57,039 nucleotides of DNA from Opitutaceae bacterium (GCA_014376585.1 JACMRG010000041.1:1-57039); one strand, 5' to 3'. Shown: positions 1 to 8,462, counted from the stretch's first letter. The notes: generated by a model not told the origin, from the sequence alone. Numbers and translations: made by a program.

Positions 1-87
1 GAAGTTCAGCACCTCCATGCTCACATTGCCCCGCTCAACGGGCAAACTGTCCTGGATTCGTTGCAGATGCGCCTCGGTCAGTTCCAT
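1..87 (-). CDS. IS5-type transposase, N-terminal fragment (runs off left edge)
   Basis: The 29 visible residues begin MELTEAHLQRIQ and contain LPVERGNVS, followed by EVLNF. This is the opening seen in IS5-family transposases, where an (R/I)-P-x-(Q/E)-RGNVS stretch precedes the conserved 'QVLNAILYV' helix. The ATG at 85-87 has an AGGAGG tract immediately upstream (89-94 on the complementary strand), a stronger ribosome site than most genes here, as is common for a transferred element. The DDE catalytic core lies outside the window, so intactness cannot be judged. The element interrupts the restriction endonuclease remnant to its right. Assignment to IS5 is from recall of the family; the subgroup is unknown. 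Confidence 0.75.
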   Translation of the reverse strand, partial: MELTEAHLQRIQDSLPVERGNVSMEVLNF

Positions 88-137
88 TCCTCCTGCCTAC
101 ACTTCTACCCCACTTTGGCAATTGTGTTAACAGGCCC
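1..137 (-). mobile_element. IS5-type insertion sequence, left end with terminal sequence
   Basis: The element consists of the transposase start plus about 50 bp of leader ending at a terminus reading GGGCCTGTTAACAC on the minus strand (124-137). The bases just outside form CTAG (137-140), a typical target for part of the IS5 family (TA or YTAR targets). The other terminus is outside the window, so the inverted repeat and target duplication cannot be confirmed. The terminus supplies the TAA stop of the truncated restriction gene. Confidence 0.6.
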
Positions 138-531
138 TAGGTGATTCTTCACAACATTCTTCGAAGCCGGACTCAGAGCTTGCGACGCGCGATTGGATTT
201 TAATCGCCGCATAAAGTCGGCCTCGTCGAACAACCGCTATGTCCCATTTTTTCTGCGGACGAAAATAGCCCGGCAACGCTGCGTCCCCGCCAACCAAAAT
301 ATCTTCCTTCGTGAAACCTGCACTTCGTATAAGTTCGCATAGCAAGCCCTGTAACCCAACCAACCCAAGTCTGCGCGTCCGGCCATGACAGCTACCGTCA
401 TCTTCGCCTGAAATCGAGGCCCCGAATTTCTCTTTCTCGCTGGAAAGCTGCCAATACCTACCAACGGCCTTTTCCAAGCGCGGATACAGGTGATCCTCGG
501 CACAAGAAAGCGCATCAAATTTCGCAATCAC
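127..531 (-). pseudogene. Truncated and decayed XhoI/PaeR7I-family restriction endonuclease
   Basis: The 134-residue reading frame (GTG start at 531) resembles the N-terminal half of XhoI/PaeR7I-type type II endonucleases (about 245 residues, recognising CTCGAG). The best match is the block ALPGYFRPQKKWDIAVV followed by a beta strand and AIKIQSRV. Intact relatives, as I recall them, read AIE-x-K-SQVGPS there; Glu and Lys of the PD-(D/E)xK site are replaced here by Lys and Gln. Residues after about 120 no longer match, and the last codons (P-R-A-C-stop) lie in the IS terminus. No partner methyltransferase is visible. It is therefore a dead fragment, broken by the IS and with its active site already mutated. 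Confidence 0.75.
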
Positions 532-576
532 AGGGGTTAGGATTCAAACGCCTCAGCTCGAGTCAACGCCTTCACC

Positions 577-1416
577 TCACCCGCCGCGCACCTTCCGTCG
601 AAACTCCGACGGCGTCAGCCCCACCACCTGCTTAAACGCCTTGGAAAAGTGAAACACGTCGCAGAACTCCAGCTCCTCCGCCAGCTCCTTGAACCCGTGG
701 CTTCCTTGATAGAGCGCCGCGCACGCGCGCTCGATGCGCTGGCGTTTTTGGTGCTGCCCCGGTGACACGCCCGTGCGCGCCGCGAACTGTTTCCGGAAAT
801 TATCATAGCTCAGCCCGACCGTGCGCGCCACCTGCTGCGGCGTCGGCCAGCCGCGTTCGCCCGGATTGCCGAGCAACTGCAGCGCCTGCTCCAGCCACGC
901 CTCGCGGTTTCCCCGCGCGTCGGCATTGGCCGCGAGGATGTCGCCCAGCAGATGCAGAACCCGTCCCATCGCCCGCAGCGCCGCGCCCTCACCGTGGCGC
1001 GACTCCGCGCCCACCACTTCCTCAAACCGCCGCCGCCAGTAATCCACCGGTTCCAAGTGCAGCACCGGCCGCTCCGGCGTGAGCAAACCGCGCTCGCGCC
1101 AGAAATCGAATTCCGGGCCATTAAACACAAAGTAGATCTGATTCCACGTGCACCCCTGCTTCGGTCCATACGCGTGCGCCAGCTCCGGCAGGATCAGCAC
1201 GAGATCGCCCTTCACGAGGTCGCGCTTCACCCCGTTCGCGTCGCAGTAATACCCGTCCAGATCCACCATGTAGATTAGGGAGTAACTGCCCAGCACCCGC
1301 ATCGCCTGCGGATCGAGGCCGCGCGCATCCTTCAGCGCGCCCGCCAGCTCCAGCTCGCCCAAGGGCGTGCGCACCGTGCTCGTCAGCCAAGGTTGGGTGC
1401 GAAACGTGGTGATCAT
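577..1416 (-). CDS. AraC-family transcriptional regulator
   Basis: A 279-residue protein with an N-terminal cupin-like effector domain (residues 1-130; 'GYYCD…VKGDLVLILPELAHAYGP' is a typical AraC cupin strand pattern) and a C-terminal pair of helix-turn-helix motifs (about 185-275) ending in the signature FHFSKAFKQVVGLTPSEFRR. The ATG at 1416 is preferred to the TTG at 1428. It is transcribed divergently from the PhyH/ferritin-like/oxidoreductase genes, sharing the 142-bp region 1417-1558, so control of that cluster is likely. The effector is unknown; in related bacteria such regulators often respond to sugars. The family call is firm, the target inferred. Confidence 0.93.
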   Translation of the reverse strand: MITTFRTQPWLTSTVRTPLGELELAGALKDARGLDPQAMRVLGSYSLIYMVDLDGYYCDANGVKRDLVKGDLVLILPELAHAYGPKQGCTWNQIYFVFNGPEFDFWRERGLLTPERPVLHLEPVDYWRRRFEEVVGAESRHGEGAALRAMGRVLHLLGDILAANADARGNREAWLEQALQLLGNPGERGWPTPQQVARTVGLSYDNFRKQFAARTGVSPGQHQKRQRIERACAALYQGSHGFKELAEELEFCDVFHFSKAFKQVVGLTPSEFRRKVRGG

Positions 1417-1558
1417 GGAAAGGCCCAAAATCTACATGCGAAATCCCATTACAACCATTTTGTCTTTTCCGGTTTCGGTGTATCTTCGCTGCGTTACCTC
1501 CCCCCACGCGGACTCCATCCGTCCCGTCCCTCCACCCATTTAAAAAACCACAATTCAC

Positions 1559-2479
1559 ATGAGCACCGCCACCCTTCCCCAAATTTGGTCCTACGGTCAT
1601 CAACTCGACACGAGCGATGAGAAATTCGGCCTCCTCCGCGATTCCTCCGACGCCGAGAGTGATTTCGTCGAACTCCGCCGCCGTTTCGAGACCGATGGCT
1701 ATCTCTACATGAAGGGCTACCTCGACCGCCAGCAGGTCTTGGAAGCCCGCGCCAGCCTCACCGACGGCCTCGCCGGCGCCGGCGTCTTGGACGAAGCCTA
1801 CCCGCGCATCGACGGCATCTGCAAACCCGGCTCCGGTTACGTCTTCAAGCCCGAACTCACCAACAACAATCCCAAGATCCAGGATCTGCTCTACACCGGT
1901 CGCCTCCCCGATTTCTACCGCCAGTTCTACGCCGAAGAAATCCGCCACTACGATTTCACCTGGCTCCGCGCCATCGGCCCCGGCAAGGGCACCAACCCGC
2001 ACTGCGATCTCCCTTACATGGGCCGCGGCACGCACAAACACATGACGTGCTGGCTCCCCTACGGCGATATCTCGTTCGAGCTCGGCGGCCTCATGGTCCT
2101 CGAAGGCTCGCACAAGCGCCTCGATCTCCTCGAGAGCTACGTTTACCGCGACGTCGATGCCTTCTGCGAAAACAAGCCCAAGGACGTCGAGAACGCCAAG
2201 GCCGGCAAATGGGCCTTCACCGGCACGCTCTCGCACAACCCCCCCGCCGTCGTGAACAAGTTCGGTGGCCGCTGGCTCACCACCGAATTTGAAGCCGGCG
2301 ACTTTATCACCTTCGGCATGTTCCTCGTGCACGCCTCGCTCGACAACCGCACCGAGAACCGCCTCCGCATCTCCAGCGACGCCCGCTTCCAACGCGCCAG
2401 CGAGCCCATCGACGAGCGCTGGGTCGGCGTGAATCCTCCCGGCCACACCCTCGCCGGCAAACGCGGCCGCATCTGTTAA
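1559..2479 (+). CDS. Phytanoyl-CoA dioxygenase (PhyH) family protein
   Basis: A 306-residue protein of the Fe(II)/2-oxoglutarate-dependent PhyH family. The iron-binding triad is visible as H148-x-D150 in NPHCDLPYMGRG and H258 in FLVHASLDN; a downstream Arg in RLRISSDARFQ probably binds 2-oxoglutarate. The family hydroxylates small molecules using oxygen and 2-oxoglutarate. It has no signal peptide, so it is cytoplasmic. The ATG at 1559 has no obvious ribosome site. It is the first gene after the divergent AraC regulator and is followed by a ferritin-like protein and a Gfo/Idh oxidoreductase, which suggests a shared small-molecule pathway. Verrucomicrobia and Planctomycetes carry many PhyH paralogues of unknown substrate, so no substrate is offered. 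Confidence 0.9.
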   Translation: MSTATLPQIWSYGHQLDTSDEKFGLLRDSSDAESDFVELRRRFETDGYLYMKGYLDRQQVLEARASLTDGLAGAGVLDEAYPRIDGICKPGSGYVFKPELTNNNPKIQDLLYTGRLPDFYRQFYAEEIRHYDFTWLRAIGPGKGTNPHCDLPYMGRGTHKHMTCWLPYGDISFELGGLMVLEGSHKRLDLLESYVYRDVDAFCENKPKDVENAKAGKWAFTGTLSHNPPAVVNKFGGRWLTTEFEAGDFITFGMFLVHASLDNRTENRLRISSDARFQRASEPIDERWVGVNPPGHTLAGKRGRIC

Positions 2480-2502
2480 ATGGATCTCTCTCTTTAGTCT
2501 TA

Positions 2503-2578
2503 ATCTTTCTCTTTCCCCCTCCGCTTCATTTCGGAACCGGAAACCGAGACCGTTAAGAGCAAGAGGAAAGATAAAGAT
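2503..2578. repeat. Inverted repeat between phyH and ferritin-like genes
   Basis: ATCTTTCTCTTTCC (2503-2516) is matched by GGAAAGATAAAGAT (2565-2578), 13 of 14 bases complementary, with a 48-nt loop. It fills most of the 134-bp gap between two same-strand genes. It could form a long-loop RNA hairpin. There is no T-run, so it is not a standard terminator. Confidence 0.5.
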
Positions 2579-2613
2579 CAGGAATTCCTGCACTTCTTAA
2601 CCTCGCCCCTGCG

Positions 2614-3942
2614 ATGAGCCCCACCGTCTCGACTCCCGTCACCTCACCTCGTCCGGCCTCCGGCCGCATGGCCGCCGTCAATGAGATGGCGCGCCTCCTC
2701 CGCCTGCTCTTCGAGGTCGAGCGTGAATTCCTGCGCACGGTCACCACGCTCATCTACCGCGTCGGCGAGCCCGAGTTGAAATACCTGCTTTGCCAGCACG
2801 CTTGGGAATCCGCGGGTCACGCGCGTTTCCTGCGCGAGCGCGGTCGCGAACTCGCCTCCTTCGGCTCCGCTGAAGCCGTCCGCGAATCTGTGAGGAAACT
2901 CTTCACCGAAGCCGCCGGCACCACTGCGCAAGACTCGCTCGTCCTCACCGCCGGTTTCTACAAAGTCCTCAAGCCCGCGCTCCTCTCCGCCTACCGGTAT
3001 TATCTCAAAGTCACCGACCCGCTCGCCGACTGGCCGTCCAAGAAACTCGTCGAAGAATTCATCGCCGACGAAGAGCGCCACGCCCGGGAAATCGCGCCCT
3101 ACCTCGCCACCACCGACGCCCGCGAGTGGTCGCTCCATCTCACCCAGGCCCTCGACAACCTCGGCGGCTGGCTCGGCCAGGAAACGCGCCTCCCCCTCGC
3201 CGCCAACTACAGCTGGCAACACGAGCAGACGCCTTTTACGCACCCCGCCACCTGCAACCGGGGCAAGTTTCCGGTTTGCTCCAGCGTCTTCAGCCAAGAC
3301 CCCGCCGAGACGCCCATCGTCCGCTCCTGGCTCGTCGATCCCAAGACCGATGCGCGCGTGATTCGTCTCATGGTTTACGTCTGGCTCATGATGGAACTCG
3401 ATGCCGTCGATTACCTCTCGACCATTTTCTTCGACACGCCGCACGCGCCCTTCGACCTCCATCACGATATGGCGCGCCACCTCTGGGATGAGTCCCGCCA
3501 CAGCCAATTCGGCTACCGCCAGCTTCCTAAACTCGGAGTCGATCTCATGACCGTCGAGCACTCCCTCGATCTCTACAACATCCTCGTGCAAATGCCGCCG
3601 CACGAGCGCTACGCGATGATGACGATGGAGTTTGAAGCCGGCAGCTTCCCCACCAAAGCCCTCGTCATGGACCGCATCCGCGAGCTCAACGATTTCGAGG
3701 CCGACACCCTCCTCGCCTTCGACCGCAACGACGAACAGAACCACGTCCGCTACGGTCACCGCTGGCTGCCCGAGATGATGGCCCTCTTCGACGAAAAGCG
3801 TCCCGCCGAAGAATTCGTAAAAGCCACGCAGGAAAAATTCAAAACCTTCGCCGAGATCTACGGCAACAAAACCCCGCACGCGCTCTCGCCCCAGCGACGT
3901 CTCACCGGCGAGAAGATCCTCAAGCTCGCCGGCGTCGCCTAA
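2614..3942 (+). CDS. Ferritin-like di-iron domain protein
   Basis: A 442-residue, helix-rich protein without signal peptide. Three ExxH motifs typical of ferritin-like di-iron bundles are present: E153-x-x-H156 (DEERHA), E293-x-x-H296 (DESRHS) and E374-x-x-H377 (DEQNHV), plus E65-xxx-H69 (WESAGH). Four Glu/His elements spaced in two halves (1-180 and 270-400) suggest either two bundles or one large bundle with two metal sites, about twice the length of a simple ferritin-like protein. The central segment (about 200-250) is rich in aromatic residues and has Cys in HPATCNRGKFPVCSS. It follows phyH on the same strand and is probably co-expressed. The reaction is unknown: an oxygenase or oxidase role is plausible, iron storage unlikely. 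Confidence 0.75.
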   Translation: MSPTVSTPVTSPRPASGRMAAVNEMARLLRLLFEVEREFLRTVTTLIYRVGEPELKYLLCQHAWESAGHARFLRERGRELASFGSAEAVRESVRKLFTEAAGTTAQDSLVLTAGFYKVLKPALLSAYRYYLKVTDPLADWPSKKLVEEFIADEERHAREIAPYLATTDAREWSLHLTQALDNLGGWLGQETRLPLAANYSWQHEQTPFTHPATCNRGKFPVCSSVFSQDPAETPIVRSWLVDPKTDARVIRLMVYVWLMMELDAVDYLSTIFFDTPHAPFDLHHDMARHLWDESRHSQFGYRQLPKLGVDLMTVEHSLDLYNILVQMPPHERYAMMTMEFEAGSFPTKALVMDRIRELNDFEADTLLAFDRNDEQNHVRYGHRWLPEMMALFDEKRPAEEFVKATQEKFKTFAEIYGNKTPHALSPQRRLTGEKILKLAGVA

Positions 3943-4236
3943 AAATTTACCACGACGGAGCGGTTACGCGGCGACGCTCTCACCGCCCGGTCTGTCCGAC
4001 CAGTTTCGCGAGCCGAAGATTATGGCTCATCACCCGGCCGGTCGAATCGACCGCGGGCACGACCGCCTATCGCCCTGAAATTTCTCCGATCCATCGCGCC
4101 CATCCCACGACTATGGGAGCGCCAAGCCTTCTGAATAATCCCAGAATCACGCCTTGCCCGTGGCCCGACCGCCCGCTCTTTTCTGCCTGATGTGTAGCCC
4201 CGCTTCGCGTTCCAGCGCGTCCCGACCCGTCTGCGT
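3943..4236. other. Non-coding gap, no recognised feature
   Basis: 294 bp between the ferritin-like gene and the oxidoreductase. A minus-strand reading frame at 4020-4244 has no recognisable protein character. No terminator, repeat or operator was found. It presumably holds the promoter of the next gene, but no confident -35/-10 pair is visible. Confidence 0.4.
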
Positions 4237-5340
4237 ATGAGCAAAATCTATCGGGCCCTCCTTGTGGGCACCGGCGGCATCGCCGACGCCCATGTCCGCG
4301 CCGCCGAGGCCACCCAAGGTCGGGTCGAGCTCACCGCCGCCGTAGATATCGACGCCGACCGCGTGCGCGCCTTCAGCGACCGCCACAAGCTCGCCGGCGC
4401 CTACACCGATTACGCCGCGGCCTTGAAAGCGGAAAAACCCGACATCGTTTTCATCGCGGCTCCACCCGCGTTTCACGCGTCGATGAGCATCGCCGCCATG
4501 GAAGCCGGGGCGTGGGTGCTCTGCGAAAAGCCCTTCTGCGCCTCGCTCGCCGAACTCGATCCCATCGAGGCCGCCGAGCGCCGCACCGCCAAATATACGT
4601 CGTGCATTTTCCAGATGCGCTTCGCGTCTTCGACCGCGCATCTTCGTCGCCTTTCCGCGCAGGGCCTGCTCGGCCGCCCGCTCGTCGCCATCTGCAACAC
4701 CCTCTGGTTCCGCGACGCCTCTTACTATGCGGTGCCATGGCGCGGAAAGTGGGCCACCGAGCTCGGCGGGCCCACGATGGGCCTCGGCATCCACGCGATG
4801 GATCACCTGCTGCACTTGCTCGGCGAGTGGACCGAAATCCGCGCGATGCCCGCCACGCTCGACCGCGCCATCGAGGTCGAGGACGTTTCCATGGCGATGA
4901 TCCAGTTCGCCAACGGCGCCCAAGCCTCCGTCGTCAACAGCGCCCTCAGCCCGCGCCAAGAGACTTACATCCGGCTCGACTACCAACGCGCCACCGTCGA
5001 GCTCACGCACCTTTACAGTTACACGCGCGAGAACTGGCGCTTCACGCCCGTCTCCGCCACACAGGACGAAGGCGATGCGCTTACGCAGGCCTGGCAGCAT
5101 TTCCCCACCGATGTCGGTTCCACGCACGCCGCGCAACTTGACGCCTTCGTCGCCAACCTCGACGCCAACACCCGCCCGCTCCTGAGCGGCCCCGAAGCCC
5201 GCCACACGCTCGAGCTGCTGACCGCGCTCTACAAAAGCGCGTTCACCGGCTCGCCGGTCACGCGCGGCAGCATCAAGCCCGACGATCCCTACTACCGCGC
5301 CCTCCACGGCGGCGGCACCCCGCGCCGCGCCGCGCGGTAG
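4237..5340 (+). CDS. Gfo/Idh/MocA-family oxidoreductase
   Basis: A 367-residue NAD(P)-dependent oxidoreductase. The N-terminal Rossmann fold begins with VGTGGIADAHV (dinucleotide-binding Gly motif, residues 10-20) and carries the family signature C-E-K-P at 96-99. The C-terminal alpha/beta domain contains GLGIHAMDHLL, with the His expected near the catalytic site. Members oxidise or reduce sugars, inositols and related cyclic polyols. No signal peptide. It lies downstream of PhyH and the ferritin-like gene, though 294 bp away, so it may have its own promoter. The substrate cannot be read from sequence. Confidence 0.92.
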   Translation: MSKIYRALLVGTGGIADAHVRAAEATQGRVELTAAVDIDADRVRAFSDRHKLAGAYTDYAAALKAEKPDIVFIAAPPAFHASMSIAAMEAGAWVLCEKPFCASLAELDPIEAAERRTAKYTSCIFQMRFASSTAHLRRLSAQGLLGRPLVAICNTLWFRDASYYAVPWRGKWATELGGPTMGLGIHAMDHLLHLLGEWTEIRAMPATLDRAIEVEDVSMAMIQFANGAQASVVNSALSPRQETYIRLDYQRATVELTHLYSYTRENWRFTPVSATQDEGDALTQAWQHFPTDVGSTHAAQLDAFVANLDANTRPLLSGPEARHTLELLTALYKSAFTGSPVTRGSIKPDDPYYRALHGGGTPRRAAR

Positions 5341-5409
5341 TCCGCGTCGCGGGGTTTTTGCTCGGAAACCCCTTGGCGTCGCGCGCGGCTCCGCTACTTT
5401 CCGCGCCGC

Positions 5410-7203
5410 ATGCCCAACGAGCCGCTCAACGCTCCCACTCTCCTCGGCTACCTCTGGCGCGCGCGCGGCGCCCTCGCGCCGGGCGTGGGTCTCGCGCTCC
5501 TGCGCAGTCTCGCGATCGCGCCCTGCCCGCTGATCTTCGCACACATTGTCGATCGCTCCGTGCCCGCCGGCGACCCGCGCGGCGTCCTCATCTACACCGG
5601 GATCTTCGCCGCGCTGCTCGGCCTCCACTACGTCTTCTCCGTTCTCGGCGCCAACGAACTCGCCAAGGTCATGGCCCGCCTGATGGTCGAGCTCCGGAGC
5701 CGCATTTTTTTCCGCCTGCAATTCCTCAGCTTCAGCTATCTCGACCGCCAGAAAACCGGCCGCCTGCTTTCGAAATACGCGTTCGATACTCAAAAAATCG
5801 AATCGCTGCTCTACTCCGTTCTCAACCAGTTCCTGCCCGTCATCCTCTACAGCGCCGGCGTATTTCTTGTCCTCGCCTTTCTCAACTGGCGGCTCACCGC
5901 GATCCTCCTCCTCACGCTGCCGCTCTGGGCTTTCGCGAAGTGGCGCTTCTTCCGAAAACTCCAGCACACCAATCACGAGGCGCGCCTCGCGCAGGAAAAA
6001 CTCACCGGCACCGCCAGCGAATTCATCTCCGCCCTCCGCCTCGTGCGCAGCTTCGGCGAGGAGAAACAGGCGGAGCAACTGCTCGACCGCACCAGCGGCG
6101 ACTTCGCGCGCAGTCGCGTGGACCAGTCATGGGTGAGCGCCGTCTTCGGCACGTTCACCTACGTCAGCACGCAGGCTATCGCCGCCCTCGTCGTCGCCGG
6201 CGGCGCGCTGCTCGCCATCCACGGGCAGATGACCATCGGCACCCTCGTTGCCTTCATCGCCGGCCTGCCGGTAATCCTCTCGCCCGTGCAGATGGTGATC
6301 GGCCTGAGCGAGCCGTGGTTCGCCGGTCAGGAAAGCTACGCGAGCATCAAGGAACTCGTGGACTCACCCTACGTCGAGGAATGGCATGGCGCCCGCCGTG
6401 AGACGCGCCTCACCGGTGACATCGTCTTCGACCGCGTCACCTTCACCTACCCCGAGACCGAAAAACGCGTCATCGAATCGTTCTCCCTCACGATCCGTCC
6501 CGGTGAAAACATCGCGTTCGTCGGTCCGTCCGGCTCCGGCAAGAGCACCCTCGCAAACCTGCTGCTCGGCCTCTACGCGCCCACCGCCGGCCGGATCCTC
6601 ATCGACGGTGTGCCGCAGAGCGAATGGGACATGCGCTGGATCCGCCGCCAGATGGCCGTGGTGATGCAGGAAAGCATTCTCCTTTCCGGCACCGTGCGGG
6701 AAAACATCCGCTTCGCCCACGCCACCGCCACCGACGAAGAAGTCCACGCCGCCGCCCGCCTCGCCAACGCCGAAGAGTTCATTTTGAAAATGCCCCAGGG
6801 CTACGAGACGCCCATCGGCGAGCGCGGTATCGCCCTCTCCGGCGGCCAACGCCAACGCCTCGCCATCGCCCGCGCCGTCCTGCGCAACCCGCCCGTGCTG
6901 ATCCTCGACGAGGCGACCTCCGCCCTCGACTACGAGAGCGAGCGCCTCATCCAGCAGGCCCTCGACCGCCTCGCGCAGGGCCGCACCGTCATCACCATCG
7001 CGCATCGCCTCAGCACCATCAAGAACGCCGACCGCATCGTCGTTCTTCGCGACGGCGCTATTCTCGAAGAGGGCGACTACGCCGCACTCCTCGCGCAAGG
7101 CGGCGCCTTCGCCGAGCTCATCACCGCGCAAACCATCGGCGCCGATTTTATCAAAGAGCCCCCAGCCCCCGCGTCCGCTTCATTCGCCCCTTTTTCCCCA
7201 TGA
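5410..7203 (+). CDS. ABC exporter, fused permease and ATPase (MsbA/MDR type)
   Basis: A 597-residue half-transporter. About six membrane helices occupy residues 20-300, followed by the nucleotide-binding domain with Walker A GPSGSGKST (about 372-380), signature LSGGQRQR (about 477), Walker B VLILDEATSALD and the switch His in TIAHRLS. It should work as a homodimer exporting a lipid, peptide or drug. The C-terminal tail is Pro/Ala rich. Its TGA stop overlaps the ATG of the next gene (ATGA at 7200-7203), so the two are translationally coupled. Length and domain order are normal for the family. The cargo is unknown. Confidence 0.95.
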   Translation: MPNEPLNAPTLLGYLWRARGALAPGVGLALLRSLAIAPCPLIFAHIVDRSVPAGDPRGVLIYTGIFAALLGLHYVFSVLGANELAKVMARLMVELRSRIFFRLQFLSFSYLDRQKTGRLLSKYAFDTQKIESLLYSVLNQFLPVILYSAGVFLVLAFLNWRLTAILLLTLPLWAFAKWRFFRKLQHTNHEARLAQEKLTGTASEFISALRLVRSFGEEKQAEQLLDRTSGDFARSRVDQSWVSAVFGTFTYVSTQAIAALVVAGGALLAIHGQMTIGTLVAFIAGLPVILSPVQMVIGLSEPWFAGQESYASIKELVDSPYVEEWHGARRETRLTGDIVFDRVTFTYPETEKRVIESFSLTIRPGENIAFVGPSGSGKSTLANLLLGLYAPTAGRILIDGVPQSEWDMRWIRRQMAVVMQESILLSGTVRENIRFAHATATDEEVHAAARLANAEEFILKMPQGYETPIGERGIALSGGQRQRLAIARAVLRNPPVLILDEATSALDYESERLIQQALDRLAQGRTVITIAHRLSTIKNADRIVVLRDGAILEEGDYAALLAQGGAFAELITAQTIGADFIKEPPAPASASFAPFSP

Positions 7204-7727
7204 AAACCCGCCTCGCCCTCGGTCTTCTCCTCACTCTCACGCTTGGGTCCGCCCTTGCTCGCGCCGACGTCTTCCCCGGCCTCAAAGTCGTCATGACCGC
7301 CGAAGACTACGCCCGCGCCGGCCTCGACAAGCTCACGCCCGACCAGATCGGGGTCATCGACGCCGCGCTCATCCGCCATTTCACCGCCACGGTCAACGTC
7401 GCCGCCGAGCGTCAGGCTGCCACCCAGGTTGACGCCGCGACCACTCAAGCCGTCGCCTCCGAGCGCAAGCGCGGCGTGCTCCAACGCTTCGGCATCCTTT
7501 CGCTCAACAACGATTGGAAAAACGAACCCGTCCTCAAAGCCCGCGCCACCGGCTGGGTCGGCGGCAACCGCTTCGCCCTCGACAACGGCCAGGTGTGGGA
7601 GGGCGCCGAGCCCATCCCGTTCGAACTCGCCGGCCGCGACGTCGAAATCCAGCCCCGGCCCGCCGGCGCTTTCGCACTCAGCATCGAAGGCAAAAACACC
7701 ACCATCCGCGTCCGCCGCGTGAAATGA
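7200..7727 (+). CDS. Small secreted protein of unknown function
   Basis: A 175-residue protein starting with a clear Sec signal peptide (MKTRLALGLLLTLTLGSALARA, cleavage after about residue 22). The mature part has a helical, Asp/Ala-rich segment and then a short beta-rich tail around 'GWVGGNRFALDNGQVWEG' that resembles small SH3-like or OB-like strands. I do not recognise a named family. The start overlaps the end of the ABC exporter gene, so it is probably co-translated and may act in the periplasm with that exporter. Confidence 0.8.
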   Translation: MKTRLALGLLLTLTLGSALARADVFPGLKVVMTAEDYARAGLDKLTPDQIGVIDAALIRHFTATVNVAAERQAATQVDAATTQAVASERKRGVLQRFGILSLNNDWKNEPVLKARATGWVGGNRFALDNGQVWEGAEPIPFELAGRDVEIQPRPAGAFALSIEGKNTTIRVRRVK

Positions 7728-7751
7728 CCCGCCGGCCCGGCGTTCCTCCGC

Positions 7752-8402
7752 TCACTCGCGGGCTTCGTTCAGGGTAAAAACGATCGGCACCTGCATCCGC
7801 GCCGCGACATTGCGCCCGCCCTTTTGGCCCGGGCGAAACGTCCACTTGCTCACCGCCTGCACCGCCGCGGCCTCAAACTCGCGCGGCGAAGAACCCACCG
7901 CCCGCGCCTCGCGCACCGTCCCGTTCGCCTCGACGATGAACTCCACCAGCACCTCGCCGGAAATCCCGCCGCGCTTCATCTCAAACGGATACTGCGGCTG
8001 CGCCTGAAACCGCGCCACGGGAGCGCGGTCGAGCGCGGCTAGGTCAATGATTTCACCCGCGCCTTTTCGAGGCCCGACCCGCTCGGTCGGAATCGGCAGG
8101 GTCTTCGGATCAATCCAGCCTCCGTCGGGGACCACCGTCGGGGGCATGGTGAAACCATCGCTTGGCGCGACGCGTGGCACATCGGCGAGGCGGGGCGCGG
8201 TCACGGTGGTTTCCTTCAACTCCGCCACATCGCCGAGCGGAGGCTCTGGCCCAGGTTCAGCAGGCGTTGTCGGCCACGGGTTCACGGCAATGGTGGGCAC
8301 CGGTTCAATCGCGGGCTGCGGGCGCACCGCGGGGGCGATCAGCGCGAGGGCGGCGTGCGTCCCGAGGGCAATCAAGGCTCCGACGTAGATGTCGTTTCGC
8401 AT
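7752..8402 (-). CDS. TonB-family energy transducer protein
   Basis: A 216-residue protein (ATG at 8402): one N-terminal membrane helix (about residues 5-25), a Pro/Glu-rich periplasm-spanning region (30-120) and a C-terminal TonB domain. The domain shows the typical pattern P-x-YPFEMKRGGISGEVLVEFIV…A…SS…FE-AAVQAVSKWTFRPG. TonB-like proteins pass proton-motive-force energy to outer-membrane receptors such as the one at 26659. ExbB/ExbD genes are not in the window. It lies between the convergent small secreted protein and the peptidase operon, and is probably transcribed alone. The upstream GTG at 8435 is less likely because it precedes the membrane helix with a charged tail. Confidence 0.9.
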   Translation of the reverse strand: MRNDIYVGALIALGTHAALALIAPAVRPQPAIEPVPTIAVNPWPTTPAEPGPEPPLGDVAELKETTVTAPRLADVPRVAPSDGFTMPPTVVPDGGWIDPKTLPIPTERVGPRKGAGEIIDLAALDRAPVARFQAQPQYPFEMKRGGISGEVLVEFIVEANGTVREARAVGSSPREFEAAAVQAVSKWTFRPGQKGGRNVAARMQVPIVFTLNEARE

Positions 8403-8462
8403 GGGTGGAGGGTTGTTCCCCTTACCACGCACCATGCGAACGCTTCTTAGAAACTTTCGGGC

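Noticed and set aside
557-562. CTCGAG site (XhoI recognition) near the restriction remnant
   Set aside because: CTCGAG also appears in other genes of the window (for example near 2130 and 51069), so its position here is not informative.
1121-2593. 490-residue minus-strand frame across the AraC/PhyH boundary
   Set aside because: Low-complexity Glu/Ala/Val-rich composition typical of antisense to GC-rich genes, with PhyH and AraC coding clear on the other frames.
4020-4244. 74-residue minus-strand frame in the gap before the oxidoreductase
   Set aside because: No recognisable motif, Arg/Gly-rich composition and overlaps the downstream gene's start.
4147-6078. 643-residue minus-strand frame opposite the oxidoreductase and ABC exporter
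   Set aside because: Antisense shadow; charge-rich composition and no domain features, while the plus-strand genes have catalytic motifs.
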